A DNA stretch of 64,000 nt. Source: Lottia gigantea. Lineage: Eukaryota > Mollusca > Gastropoda > Lottiidae. A program made the position numbers and the translations under genes. Location: assembly GCF_000327385.1 (NCBI RefSeq), contig NW_008709380.1, positions 2,156,552 to 2,220,551 of the forward strand, read 5' to 3'. The notes under the pieces are model-generated. The model did no database searches. It had not been told where the DNA came from and saw only the letters and a program-made list of their open reading frames with translations. Positions within the stretch are counted from its first letter, which is position 1, and every line of letters begins with the position of its first letter. Positions 53,208 through 64,000 of the stretch are shown in pieces.

Positions 53208-53228
53208 CCAATCATGTTACATGATTGG
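53208..53228. repeat. perfect 21-bp palindrome with one-base centre
   Basis: CCAATCATGT, one T, then ACATGATTGG. The arms are exact complements, each with a CCAAT motif. It could form a small hairpin or bind a symmetric factor; nothing around it decides. Confidence 0.8.
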
Positions 53229-55407
53229 AGATGGAATACGATAATATCAAATTTTATTTGACAAATAAATATATTAAATAGTCACAGCTTGGTTTGAATT
53301 AAGTTTTGAATAATAATCGAAATAATTGTCCTACCAAATTGTCAAGTGCATGAGGACTTGGAAGTCCATTGGACAAGTGGCTTTACCAGTAGTGTGAACA
53401 GCTGATTTTGAGAATAGAAATAGTGCTTCTCTTTGTATAGCTTCTGATTGTCACTATAAATTAACACAAGAACTATTTTCACATTTAGTGTTTGATTCAG
53501 AGTGAGCACATTAGGGATTCTGACAGAGCTGGAGGTGGAGCTCCAAGAATTTGAAGAATATTTTTTTTCATTTTAATTCATTTGGTAAAGTAACAGAAAG
53601 ATTGCTTAGAGTCATCTTTGGCATCAGACGGTCAAATACAAGAAATACGGTCAGGTTTTCTGGGAGGTTTCTTTCTTTCAAGTAACTGTGAGAGTTTGAT
53701 AATACTTTAATTAGTTGTTGATCTTGATTCTTAGCTAATAACAGAATTTAGTCCGGAAAGCATTTTGTAACAAATGTCTTTTGTCACTCCTGTGTATTAA
53801 ATCAAAACATTTTTACAAAGTCTTTTATCATCATCAACAAATCATGTGAAATGAAATGACCTTTGAGCCTTGGAGTCATTTGAGAAAAAATGTGTATGTC
53901 CAGTTTTTTTATTCCTTGCAGAAATAGAACGAAAAATGTCTGAACAAAAATGTTTGTCGATAAAAGTTTGTCTTGCATTTGACTTATAAATATTTTTTTT
54001 GATAATTGACAGACATTTTAATTTTAAATGAAACATAATAATCGTTTCTTGCACAGACAGAAATTGCAGCCAATAATTTTCTTTTAGCCTGTCATCACCT
54101 ATTTAATAAAAGCATGGCAGATGAAAGGAAGACAAATTAAGAAAATTATCAAACAAGAAATCTGAAGATCAAAGTTATTAACCTATCATGATGAAAACTA
54201 TTATTATAGTTTATTTATGGAATATTAATAATACTACAAGAGTGAAAACAGAAACATTTCCTTTTAAATTTTTTCAAAGTAAAATTTGTCAGTATATTAA
54301 GAAAATATATGTAGGTAGTCAGCCAGTGTGATGTATTTTACATGCTTGGATTGAATTGTTTTTCTTAAAATTCAGAGGGAACTTTCTTGGATAAAAGTGG
54401 ATTAAAATAATTAGCTAGTTGATGACATCTTTAATTCAATGGGTTTAGACATTTTTGAAGTTGAACTTTTGCAATTCATTTTTCATGGGAATTGCAAAGG
54501 ATTGCATAAGACGCCTTTTGGATTGTTTTTGATTTCTGCTTTAAGACTGCAAGATTGAGAGCTATAGAGTTATAATGATGAAAGTGTAAAATTTGAATTA
54601 TTTTATTATAATGTAGATGAATTGATTTTCTCAATATTTGTAAGAAAGAGTTTTGAGAACCCTTGACACTAAGTAAATCAAGGAACTTGTATCATTCATG
54701 CTTGATAAGTAATTTAATATATAGATTTTACAGTGATAAAAGGTTTTCATACAGTTAAAGTTGATATCAGTTCAAAAGTAAATTTTACTAAGTATATATT
54801 ACATTGATCAATATTTTTAAATGTGAAATCAATTTTCAGCAAGAGCATTACCCTTTGTATATTATGAAACAGTTTACAATGTGACACTAATTTTGTTTTG
54901 GTACTGAATTGACAGTAAATTGAGAAATGCCAATAAATGCACTTAGGTATCATGTGATGTTAATAGTGAAAGCATATTCCAGAAAATGATGTTAAAAGAA
55001 GAAAAATATGAAATCCTTCATGGCTTGTGATTGTGAAATAATTACTGTCAATTATGACTGAATATTTTCACTGAGGTTGATTCAGGGAATTGGTGTTCAC
55101 TATGTAACGATGTATAGCTGAATTAAAAAAAATAATGACACAATTACCTTAGGTGATCGAAGCCCTGAATTAATGGATTTGAATTATTAGACAGTATTGA
55201 TTGTGCCAAGAACTTAATTTAAGATACAATATGACCCAATTCTGAACATTTTTATGTGATATTAAAAAATATGCTTTGATACAGATTTAACTTTATTGTC
55301 ACTCTTAAAGAACATAACAAATTTATACAAGCTTTAACTTAAAAGTTACAATTGAAATCTGAACCATCCATGAATGTGCCTAACTTTTTGTATATATTTT
55401 GTGGAAG

Positions 55408-55497
55408 ACAAGTGCCAAGGGACTACGGAAATGAACAAAGTGTATAAATGGGGTCTACGATTTTATCGATATTTGGATCAGTATGTATTTACCCGTG
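55408..55497 (+). CDS. coding exon, 30 codons, continuing the gene at 34101
   Basis: ACTTTTTGTATATATTTTGT and then GGAAG precede the exon, and CGTG|GTAAGT closes it. It is exactly 90 bp, phase 1 to phase 1, and accepts the single base left by the 34101-34332 exon, making a His codon: HKCQGTTEMNKVYKWGLRF, then YRYLDQYVFTR. The segment is basic and aromatic (four Tyr, two Phe, one Trp), suggesting an amphipathic or membrane-proximal stretch. The acceptor's pyrimidine tract is modest. Phase agreement and the strong donor are the main support. The family is not recognised. The next acceptor is either 55843, which would end the protein after eight more residues, or lies beyond the window. Confidence 0.6.
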
Positions 55498-55826
55498 GTA
55501 AGTTTCTTTTTACTTCATCTTTGGACATTGTCCTCAAATACATACCAATGGAATTCATCTGCACCATCTGACCACTGAAAATTGACAGCGATTCAGACAC
55601 TGTATATCATATATCTGCTAGTATATATATATGCTACAATAATATTTCAATAGGCTGATGATGATGCTGGTAAACAGAGTATTCAACTAAGCCGTTCCAC
55701 TATAAGTATCTGACAGTTTACTCTAGCAAGAAAGGTCATGCTTACTCTTTTGGAACAAGTAAAACCCCTCTTTGATTTAGTTTGTCAACTTATCATCTCA
55801 TTCATATACAGTATAATAAAAATATT

Positions 55827-56214
55827 TCGTCTTTTTTGTCAGGTATGCAGATTCTCTTAAACATTTGATGCTTCATTGTCAAATGATTACTGCGTGGATT
55901 ATTATAAAAATTATACAAATTGCAAGAGTCCATTCTATGAAATGTAATCACTTAATTTTTGGGACTGACATATTTACTAGTACAAATGTAATGCGATACA
56001 CTATCTCAATTTTAACATTGATGTCAATGCATTACAGACAATAACACTATAACCATGTATTTGAAGACACACTTCTGGCATTACAACTCAAGTTTACATC
56101 AATTTGAAAATTCTCCTCTTGATTCTGGACATGTGTAAGGATTTCGTAACATTGTACATGCATGTCTCTTGAATACCACTTCATACTCAATATATTTTGT
56201 GTCTATTTAATAAA
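55827..56214 (+). other. strong acceptor at 55842: terminal exon or ratchet site
   Basis: TTTCGTCTTTTTTGTCAG is one of the strongest acceptors in the window and is directly followed by GTATGC. Read as an exon after 55497 (phase 1), it adds GMQILLNI and a stop, giving a 100-residue protein from the ATG at 34146, and AATAAA follows at 56209-56214. Read as a zero-length exon, the GTATGC is a usable but weaker donor. The sequence does not decide between these, or from an unused decoy. Confidence 0.4.
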
Positions 56215-56312
56215 AAAAAAGGTATTTGCTCTTGAATAATTTTTAAGTCTGTCACTTTTTGAATATTTGTTGCTTGAGGGAGCTGGATTTGCAACCAGAA
56301 GTATAATTTGTA

Positions 56313-58215
56313 ATGTCACAGTGATAGGCCTGTTGAGGTGATCTTATTTGAAATGTTATCTTATTTGTAATGTTATATTGATAGGCCTATTGGTGTGACC
56401 TTATTTGAAATGTTATCTTATTTGTAATGTTATGATGTTAGGCCTATTGGTGTTACCTTATTTGAAATGTTATCTTATTTGTAATGTTATGATGTTAGGC
56501 CTATTGGTGTGACCTTATTTGAAATGTTATCTTATTTGTAATGTTATGATGTTAGGCCTATTGGTGTTACCTTATTTGAAATGTTATCTTATTTGTAATG
56601 TTATGATGTTAGGCCTATTGATGTTACCTTATTTGAAATGTTATCTTATTTGTAATGTTATATTGGTAGGCCTATTGGTGTTACCTTATTTGAAATGTTA
56701 TCTTATTTGTAATGTTATATTGATAGGCCTATTGGTGTGACCTTATTTGAAATGTTATCTTATTTGTAATGTTATGATGTTAGGCCTATTGGTGTTACCT
56801 TATTTGAAATGTTATCTTATTTGTAATGTTATATTAATAGGCCTATTGGTGTTACCTTATTTGAAATGTTATCTTATTTGTAATGTTATGATGTTAGGCC
56901 TATTGGTGTTACCTTATTTGAAATGTTATCTTATTTGTAATGTTATATTGATAGGCCTATTAGTGTTACCTTATTTCAAATGTTATCTTATTTGTAATGT
57001 TATGATGTTAGGCCTATTGTGTTACCTTATTTGAAATGTTATCTTATTTGTAATGTTATGATGTTAGGCCTATTGGTGTGACCTTATTTGAAATGTTATC
57101 TTATTTGTAATGTTATGATGTTAGGCCTATTGGTGTTACCTTATTTGAAATGTTATCTTATTTGTAATGTTATATTGATAGGCCTATTGGTGTTACCTTA
57201 TTTGAAATGTTATCTTATTTGTAATGTTATGATGTTAGGCCTATTGGTGTGACCTTATTTGAAATGTTATCTTATTTGTAATGTTATGATGTTAGGCCTA
57301 TTGGTGTTACCTTATTTCAAATGTTATATTATTTGTATAATGTTATGATTTTAGGCTTGTTGAGGTGATCTTATTTGTAATGTTATATTGATAGGCCTAT
57401 TGGTGTGACCTTATTTGAAATGTTATCTTATTTGTAATGTTATATTGATAGGCCTATTGGTGTTACCTTATTTGAAATGTTATCTTATTTGTAATGTTAT
57501 GATGTTAGGCCTATTGGTGTTACCTTATTTGAAATGATATGTTATTTGTAATGTTATATTGATAGGCCTATTGGTGTTACCTTATTTGAAATGTTATCTT
57601 ATTTGTAATGTTATGATGTTAGGCCTATTGGTGTGACCTTATTTGAAATGTTATCTTATTTGTAATGTTATGATGTTAGGCCTATTGGTGTTACCTTATT
57701 TGAAATGTTATCTTATTTGTAATGTTATGATGTTAGGCCTATTGGTGTTACCTTATTTGAAATGTTATCTTATTTGTAATGTTATGATGTTAGGCCTATT
57801 GGTGTTACCTTATTTGAAATGTTATCTTATTTGTATAATGTTATGATTTTAGGCTTGTTGATGTGATCTTATTTGTAATGTTATGATGATAGGCTTATTG
57901 GTGTGACCTTATTTGAAATGTTATCTTATTTGTAATGTTATGATGTTAAGCCTATTGGTGTTACCTTATTTGAAATGTTATCTTATTTGAAATGTTATAT
58001 TGAAGGGCCTATTGGTGTGACCATATTTGAAATGTTATCTTATTTGTAATGTTATGATGTTAGGCTTGTTGAGGTGATCTTATTTGTAATGTTATATTAT
58101 TTGTATAATGGTAGATATTAGGCCTGTTGAGGTGATCTACTTTGTAATGTTATATTGAAGGGCCTATTGGTGTGACCTTATTTGTAATTTTAGACATTAG
58201 GCCTGTTGAGGTGAT
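56313..58215. repeat. minisatellite, 57-bp unit, about 33 copies, with higher-order variants
   Basis: The unit reads GGTGTTACCTTATTTGAAAT, GTTATCTTATTTGTAATGTT, then ATGATGTTAGGCCTATT. A variant has ATTGATAGGCC in place of GATGTTAGGCC, and a few have GTGACC for GTTACC. The unit itself contains a 17-bp near-duplicate (CTTATTTGAAATGTTAT and CTTATTTGTAATGTTAT). Because 57 is a multiple of three, one + strand frame stays open over many units as a 19-residue repeat (YLKCYLICNVMMLGLLVLP). It is AT-rich hydrophobic read-through, not evidence of a gene. Interruptions with TTGTTGAGGTGATC near 57355, 57855 and 58065 mark block edges. Confidence 0.96.
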
Positions 58216-60017
58216 CTTATTTATAACATAATACAGAAGAAATGCATTAGTCATATATCTGGTTTATTCAAATTAAGATGTAAGTTCAGAATTGAAGAAA
58301 TTTGAAACATGTAAATATACTATATACCCTGATTAAGTTTTTTTTTTTTTTGTCTTGTTTCACTTATCAAACACATTGGCCTCCACAACACCCAATATTG
58401 ACTGGACTATAATAAGAATAATAAGCAAACCTAATTTGCAATAATGAGATAAGAAATTTGATAATGTCTTAACCATTGCCTTCACTAGTTCATTATCTTA
58501 GTAAATTAATTCATTATCCTTTGATTATCATTACTATGAGGTCTGCTTATCTTCCTGACTATCCATTATAAAGATATTATACTTGCAATTCATTATTATA
58601 TTAAGTAAGCTGATAATACCTTGCTTATAGATTATAAAATAGCTTATCCTTACAAGTTTTTCTTTTTAAATATTTTTAAGCACTTTGAAAGATGTGGGCA
58701 ATGTTAGGAATACTTTTTATTTTAGATTAATTACTCTCTAAATGATATAAGGAATCAATCAAATTTGATCCAAAAGAATGTAACATAGGATTTTTTTAAT
58801 GCACTTGATTGAAAATCTGGGAGGTCTTATTTCATTACCTTATTAATTTGTTATCTTGAATGATCAGAGATGACTTTTGTTTGTGGATATATGTGATTTG
58901 GATGTCATAATTAAAGAAAAAAGTAAGATGTATTGGTCAGAAGAAACCAATTTTACACCAAGAAAGGCAATCACAAACATAAAAGATACTTTCAGAGCAT
59001 GTTTACTCCTACCATTGTCTGAGTTTCTATTGGTAAACTACCAATTAAGATAACATTTTGAAGCAATTAATAAGATACACAATTATTATGTTTTTAGACC
59101 TTGTTAGTGTATCTTATGTTACAAGCTAACTTTATAGTTTGCTATATCTTGAACAATTACAAATTTTTATATTTTTATTATTCCATAGAGAAATATTAAA
59201 AGAGAATCTGAGAAAGACATGTTTTTGTTACTCAGAGTTCCACACTATGCAGTCTTCAGACAACTGAAGTTGGACAAGTAAAACTTATTCTCATGTCTAC
59301 ACTAACAGTATAGTATAGATTCAAAAGATTATAGTTGTCTTCAAAGTTGTATTAACCATCTGATAACACTAAAATCTAACCTTCCATTTTCCTACATTGC
59401 TAAAAAATGTATCATTAAGATGTCACTAATATATAATGGTACTTTCAGGGGATTGATCTCTCCAATCTACTGGTATTGTTTTTTTAATGTTTTTTTTTTA
59501 TACAATTTTATTATGTTAAGGATTATGTTTCTCTTGCACTTACTGTTAGATTACTAAATCCATTTAATGCCACTAATATATAAAGTGTGGTGTAATTAAA
59601 ATTTCTATGTTATAGTTTTAGTCAATTACCAAACAAAATCACTCAACATTTTTATCAAATAAATAGAGCAGAGATAGTTAACAAAATCATTAGTGTTTTT
59701 ATTTATATAAAAACTAGTGTTAATTTATATGTTATGTTAAAAAAAGTATTGTGAATATTATTCAGTTCTAAAAACTACATCTTATGAAGGCTTATATTGT
59801 TTTAATTCCCTAGATACTGTGCAAAAAATTGACAGACATTGAGTTAAATATATGAGGTTAATATTCTTACAAAATATTGCATTCCCTGATCCAAGAAATG
59901 TCCATTTCAGAGATTCTACATAGTATTTATAAAGGTTGTGCTCAAAACTTTATTTTTTACTCTTATTATTGAATTTCAACCGGTTCTCATATAGTTTGAA
60001 ATAAAAAAGAGTAGGGT

Positions 60018-60085
60018 TAAAATTTCCCTCATTTCTTACTGCATAGCATTGCCCGTCTTCATTAGCTCAATTAGGTGCAGAAATC
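60018..60085 (+). mobile_element. SINE body fragment sharing the core of the 20.4-kb copy
   Basis: GCATTGCCCGTCTTCATTAG and flanking bases through GGTGCAGAAA match the body of the 20.4-kb SINE (GCGTTGCCCGTCTTCATTAG). The tRNA head and ATTTC tail are missing, so this is a fragment or a different SINE with the same core. Confidence 0.65.
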
Positions 60086-61002
60086 AAGGATTGAAAACTC
60101 TGTCCGCCCACGAAGCTGCAGAGACTGGCATAGTTCTCTGTAAGGAGGAAAATACCCTACCTAGTTGATAACAATATGTAATTTGTTCTATTTTATTGTA
60201 TGATGTTAGAACTTTGATCAGTTACCTATTGATTAAGTGTATAATAATGGAGATATTAAAATTATTATACATTGTTGACTGTATCCTATCAGGAAGTTCT
60301 TAAGTCTGGGTTATTTCCCTTTAAGTACCTCTTTAGAAGAAAAGTATTGATTTTCCTCATGTTTCCTTCCGATTATAATTAATTTCTCTATAATTGATCA
60401 AGATGAATGAATTTTCTCACCTAGACCTAAAAATAGTGAAAAACAATTTCATGTGCTGAATTATGTACTATAATACTGGCTATAAGAGAATCTCAAAATG
60501 ATTTATAAGAGTTTTAGAATGTCTGGGTATTTGTTATCAGGAAACGCCATATAACTATAAATTATAAAGATACATCTCCAGGAGTCTGAAAGAGACATCT
60601 TCTACTTTTTCTTAATTTGGTGACAGATGTAAAGGGACAGAGAGTTAAGAGCTAGCTCAAAAAATTGTTGACCCAGTGTAAGTTGAACATTGAATAAGGG
60701 CAAGGAAATTAAGTTTTCCACTTGAGATTGGATCATGAGCAGAGGCTTTACTTGTAATTATTTATTCAGATCACTCTTCAGCATTGCAAAGTTTCACCCA
60801 TTACTGCTGGATTTCAGAAGACAGTGCAGTCCAAAGTAAAAATCTATCCTATGATTCAAATTTTTTGGTCTGCAGAATGGTAAGGGTTGGTTAACTGTAA
60901 CATTTTGTGAAAACCAATGTTTTCATTCATTTTTTCATCACAATCTCTATTTGCATTTTCATTAGTTTTCACAAAATGTTTAAAGATGAGCCACTATCTT
61001 CT

Positions 61003-61024
61003 CATTCATTCATTCATTCATTCA
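61003..61024. repeat. (ATTC)n microsatellite
   Basis: Five tandem copies of CATT/ATTC, uninterrupted. Confidence 0.9.
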
Positions 61025-62311
61025 CAACTAAAACTTCATTATTGTAAACAATGGTACAAGTGGCTATATTTCTATATTACGATCATTTACTTTTTGTTTA
61101 ATCAAAACTGTTTCACTTAAAGTAAAGATAAAAGATATTTCAATTCTAGACAAGATGTTTTTTACATTCTGAACTCTGATATTTGTAACAATTTCCTATG
61201 AAACAAATCAATGGTTGAAGATTTAAAATGGCTGCTGGAAAGGAAAAAAGCTGGAAGGATGTCAGAGATCAATGGAAAATAAGGATTAGAACAGTGTTTT
61301 TTAGCTAATTGACTTGATGAAGAAAAGACCGGGATAATTTTGAGATTTTCATAAAAACTAACGTGTTATTTAGATCTGAAATTAGATGTTTGGTTTTGTT
61401 AACTGATGGTTTTGCAAATTATAATGTTCTTTATGGATTTTGCTTAGAGCAAAATGTCTAAATTTACATGTGATTTCTATTTCGATCAAATTTTTCTTTA
61501 GGTTCTTAAAATTCTTTTATAAGGAAGTAGATACTAAACCTTTTTATTTACATTTTCTCTTTTCACTTCTGATTTGTTCCTTAGGGGCATAAAAAACATG
61601 TCACAGTAACTTTAGAAGAATAGATCACTTGTGTCTCTTAAAGTGGGAGTATGTGCAAGCTTTAAAATAACAAAATTTGTAAAGAAGTCAAGTCCTCCTT
61701 TTGAAAACAGATTTACCACTTTAAATCATTGTATGTATTTCCATTAATATTAATGGAGTTATCATTGTTTTATGATCTATGTTTGCTTCTTTTTCAAAAA
61801 AAAGAAATTAAATCGTCCAATAGATGACACTTGTTGATCACACCGCCATCAGACTGCCACTGCAATTTTGTTAAAGCCACATAAGGTACAGAAATGTGAC
61901 TCAAAATAATGTCAGTATCATTTGTGTTCTGTCTTCTGCCCATTTTGTTCATGACAAGGAACAACTCTTGACAGAAAGTGACCTAATTTTAGAAAAGATG
62001 GTGCTGAGTTTATTTTTTGTTGAAGATGATCAATAATGACGTGTAGATTGGAGAGAGGAAGAAATTATTCTAGTAACAAGTCTAATCCAAGGTTATTACC
62101 CTCTTATTCTCTATTATTATCACCACATACTGGTATCAAGCTTAAAGATACTATTATACCACTATTTCCCTACTAAAAACAGATTGAAATTCCTAGATAG
62201 CTCATGCTCAGTGCAGACAGCTTTTTGTTTTGTTACATTCCCATATGTGAAAGTTTGAATTTGGGATATTTTCATAAATCTGTGCCTATATATCCCTGTA
62301 AGTGTTTTTGA

Positions 62312-62391
62312 AAAGTGTATTGCTTCCACAAAACTAGTTGATATACATGGGAAAGTGTATTGCTTCCACAAAACTAGTTGATATACATGGG
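62312..62391. repeat. 40-bp perfect tandem duplication
   Basis: A unit beginning AAAGTGTATTGCTTCCACAA occurs twice head to tail without differences (62312-62351 and 62352-62391), implying a very recent event. Confidence 0.95.
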
Positions 62392-64000
62392 CCTAGTTTG
62401 ATCATTTGTAAAAAAACGATCACTCAAGCAGCAATTTTTTTATTTTGAAAAATATTGACAAAGACGTCTGCTCCAGAAATGAGATTAGAAAAAACAGAAA
62501 AAAGGATAGTTAAAATTACTGCTCTTGTGTCTCAAAACGTGAAGAATTACCCAATAAAAGAACATTGAATTTAAAATAATTAAAAAGTCTGGTTCAGGGA
62601 GTAGTTGAAATTGACAGGTTTAGTCATTGATTATAATTTACTGCTGTTTTTTTCTTTGATTTAGATACCAGCAGTGTGTAGAAATCTATGTTCAAATTAT
62701 CTTCTATGTCTGATAATCTAGCATATACTGTTTTTACTTTTAGACTTGGTTTTGATCAAAGATTACTGTGGCCCCGGCAATATTCCTTTGTTCCATGGCT
62801 TTATTTTATCTTTTAAAACCTGGTTAATGCTGAATTTGTGGGAAATCCAAAATTATAAAATGTTAAAAGCATCTTTTTTTCAAACAGAAAACCAGAATCA
62901 ATATTAATAATACAGAAGAAATGAATTTTTTTCAAATTTATGGTTAATATGTAAAATATTTGGATTATTTATGTTTATAAATAGTTTGAAATAACTGTTC
63001 AATTTATTTTGTCAGTTGTTTAATAGATTTTATCTATGCGTAGACCGTTATATATTTTTATAAATCACGTTGATTGAATAAATGACAATCTCTTAAAACA
63101 GAGGTCATTTTCAAAGTCTCTTTTGGACCTGACAGTTAAAGTAAATAATTTAAAATACAATTGAACACGATTAAAATGGTGAATAAATGGTTTTAGATTA
63201 GATAGTCTAGTCTGGAATATAAACTGTTATTCTGTTTAAATCTCATCAGTATTTATTTTCAATCACTTTCTTAATTGCATCCTACTCACAAATCTAAGCT
63301 GTCACAGTGGAAGTTTTATTGTTAAAAGTTTGAACAAAATTTCACTATAAATGTTCGTTCTACATCAGAATTTGCTTGCCCTGAGTGAAATCCTTGCCTA
63401 GGAACCACTAGAGCAATACCATTTCAATAAGATTCACATATTGCTCCTGTAGAAAATCTCTGTTCTAGATTCTGGATGAAATCAAAGTTCACCCTTGCCG
63501 TATGAAAATTTTAAATTGTCAAATTTCTTATGAACAATATTTTCTCCAGTATTAATTTGAATTTTAAAATGAAACAGGCATGCTGTTCCTTGATGCAGGA
63601 AACATATATTTATCTTTCTTTCAACTTGTTAATATATTCCCTGAAATCAACTTTCTGTTATAATATTTCCTACTGTCATACATATATTCCAGTAAAGTCC
63701 AATTTAAAACATAAGCACAAATAGTCAAAATTTTTAGGTAGTCTTAGTAGTGACCAACATAATATAAGTTTAGTATGTTTAGTTTCAATTACTATTTATT
63801 TTACCTTAGTGTGAGCACATATATCTTTACTAGACTATAATTATATTTTACATGTTTTCTTTCCGAGTTCATCTTGATTCTCACTTTTACTTTCATAGTT
63901 GATGAATTAATAAAAATTCAGTTAAGTATGATGTGAATATTTTTCATGTGATACTCGATATGAAATAAAATGACCATAATGCACCATGATTTTGAATGCT

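Larger units (their letters stand above)
34333..55407 (+). other. inferred second long intron of the + strand gene
   Basis: About 21 kb between two exons whose phases agree (phase 1). It contains a perfect ratchet site at 40240|40241, 5.9 kb from the donor, and a weaker one at 36029|36030. It also contains the - strand P2X7-like first exon, a hairpin element, several minisatellites and SINE-like remnants. Stretches such as 41-45 kb and 46.3-48.2 kb show no gene. Other exons of this gene could be hidden here if symmetrical in phase. Confidence 0.45.
55498..64000 (+). other. third intron or 3' region of the + strand gene
   Basis: No further exon of the right phase could be supported in this stretch apart from the possibility at 55843. 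It contains a 57-bp array (56313-58215), a SINE core at 60.0 kb, a microsatellite and a 40-bp duplication. TTTTTCTTTGATTTAG near 62665 is a good acceptor, but the phase-1 frame behind it stops after five codons. The rest is AT-rich with nothing recognisable. Confidence 0.4.

Noticed and set aside
56519-57846. Long open frames with repeated KCYLICNVMMLGLL segments
   Set aside because: They exist only because the 57-bp satellite unit is a multiple of three; there is no splice, start or composition evidence of a gene.
1-64000. Retroviruses, LTR elements, Polintons, CRISPR arrays, operons
   Set aside because: No reverse transcriptase, integrase, capsid or polymerase motifs, no paired long terminal repeats and no prokaryotic features were seen; the direct repeats lack CRISPR spacing.

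Overview
The window looks like animal nuclear DNA: AT-rich, almost without long open frames, with short candidate exons separated by very long introns, many minisatellite arrays, tRNA-derived SINEs and small palindromic transposons. The SINE family and general texture suggest a lophotrochozoan, perhaps a mollusc. That placement is an inference; no marker gene is present to fix it. No complete gene in a single piece was found.

The best-supported gene is on the + strand. A leader exon ends with a strong donor at 10433|10434. A coding exon lies at 34101-34332 and a 90-bp exon at 55408-55497. The two coding exons join in the same phase across a 21-kb intron. The leader does not join the 34101 exon in frame, so it is probably 5' UTR with a short upstream ORF, and translation would start at 34146. 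The protein family is not recognised. Each long intron holds a textbook zero-length exon, a 3' splice site directly abutting a 5' splice site: 16316|16317 in the first and 40240|40241 in the second. Weaker ones lie at 21660|21661 and 36029|36030, and another acceptor/donor junction lies after the third exon at 55842|55843. This is the signature of recursive (ratchet) splicing and is the main finding.

On the - strand a candidate first coding exon (39677-39899) resembles the N-terminus of the invertebrate 'P2X7-like' (ballast-domain) proteins. It has a CpG-richer, CRE- and ETS-like upstream region and sits inside the second + strand intron. A second - strand pair of phase-compatible exons (11290-11520 and 10819-10896) lies next to the + strand leader, and the smaller exon has a decayed tandem copy.

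Region by region: 1-10.4 kb has no gene but a palindromic MITE at 6.7-7.0 kb. 10.4-34.1 kb holds the leader, the - strand exon pair, a 19-bp array, the 16.3-kb ratchet point, a GC-richer possible conserved element at 17.6 kb, a full SINE with an 18-bp target duplication at 20.4 kb, and older SINE pieces. 34.1-55.4 kb holds the coding exon, a hairpin element, the - strand first exon, the 40.2-kb ratchet point and minisatellites of about 31, 20 and 51 bp. 55.4-64 kb holds the third exon and a 1.9-kb array of a 57-bp unit.
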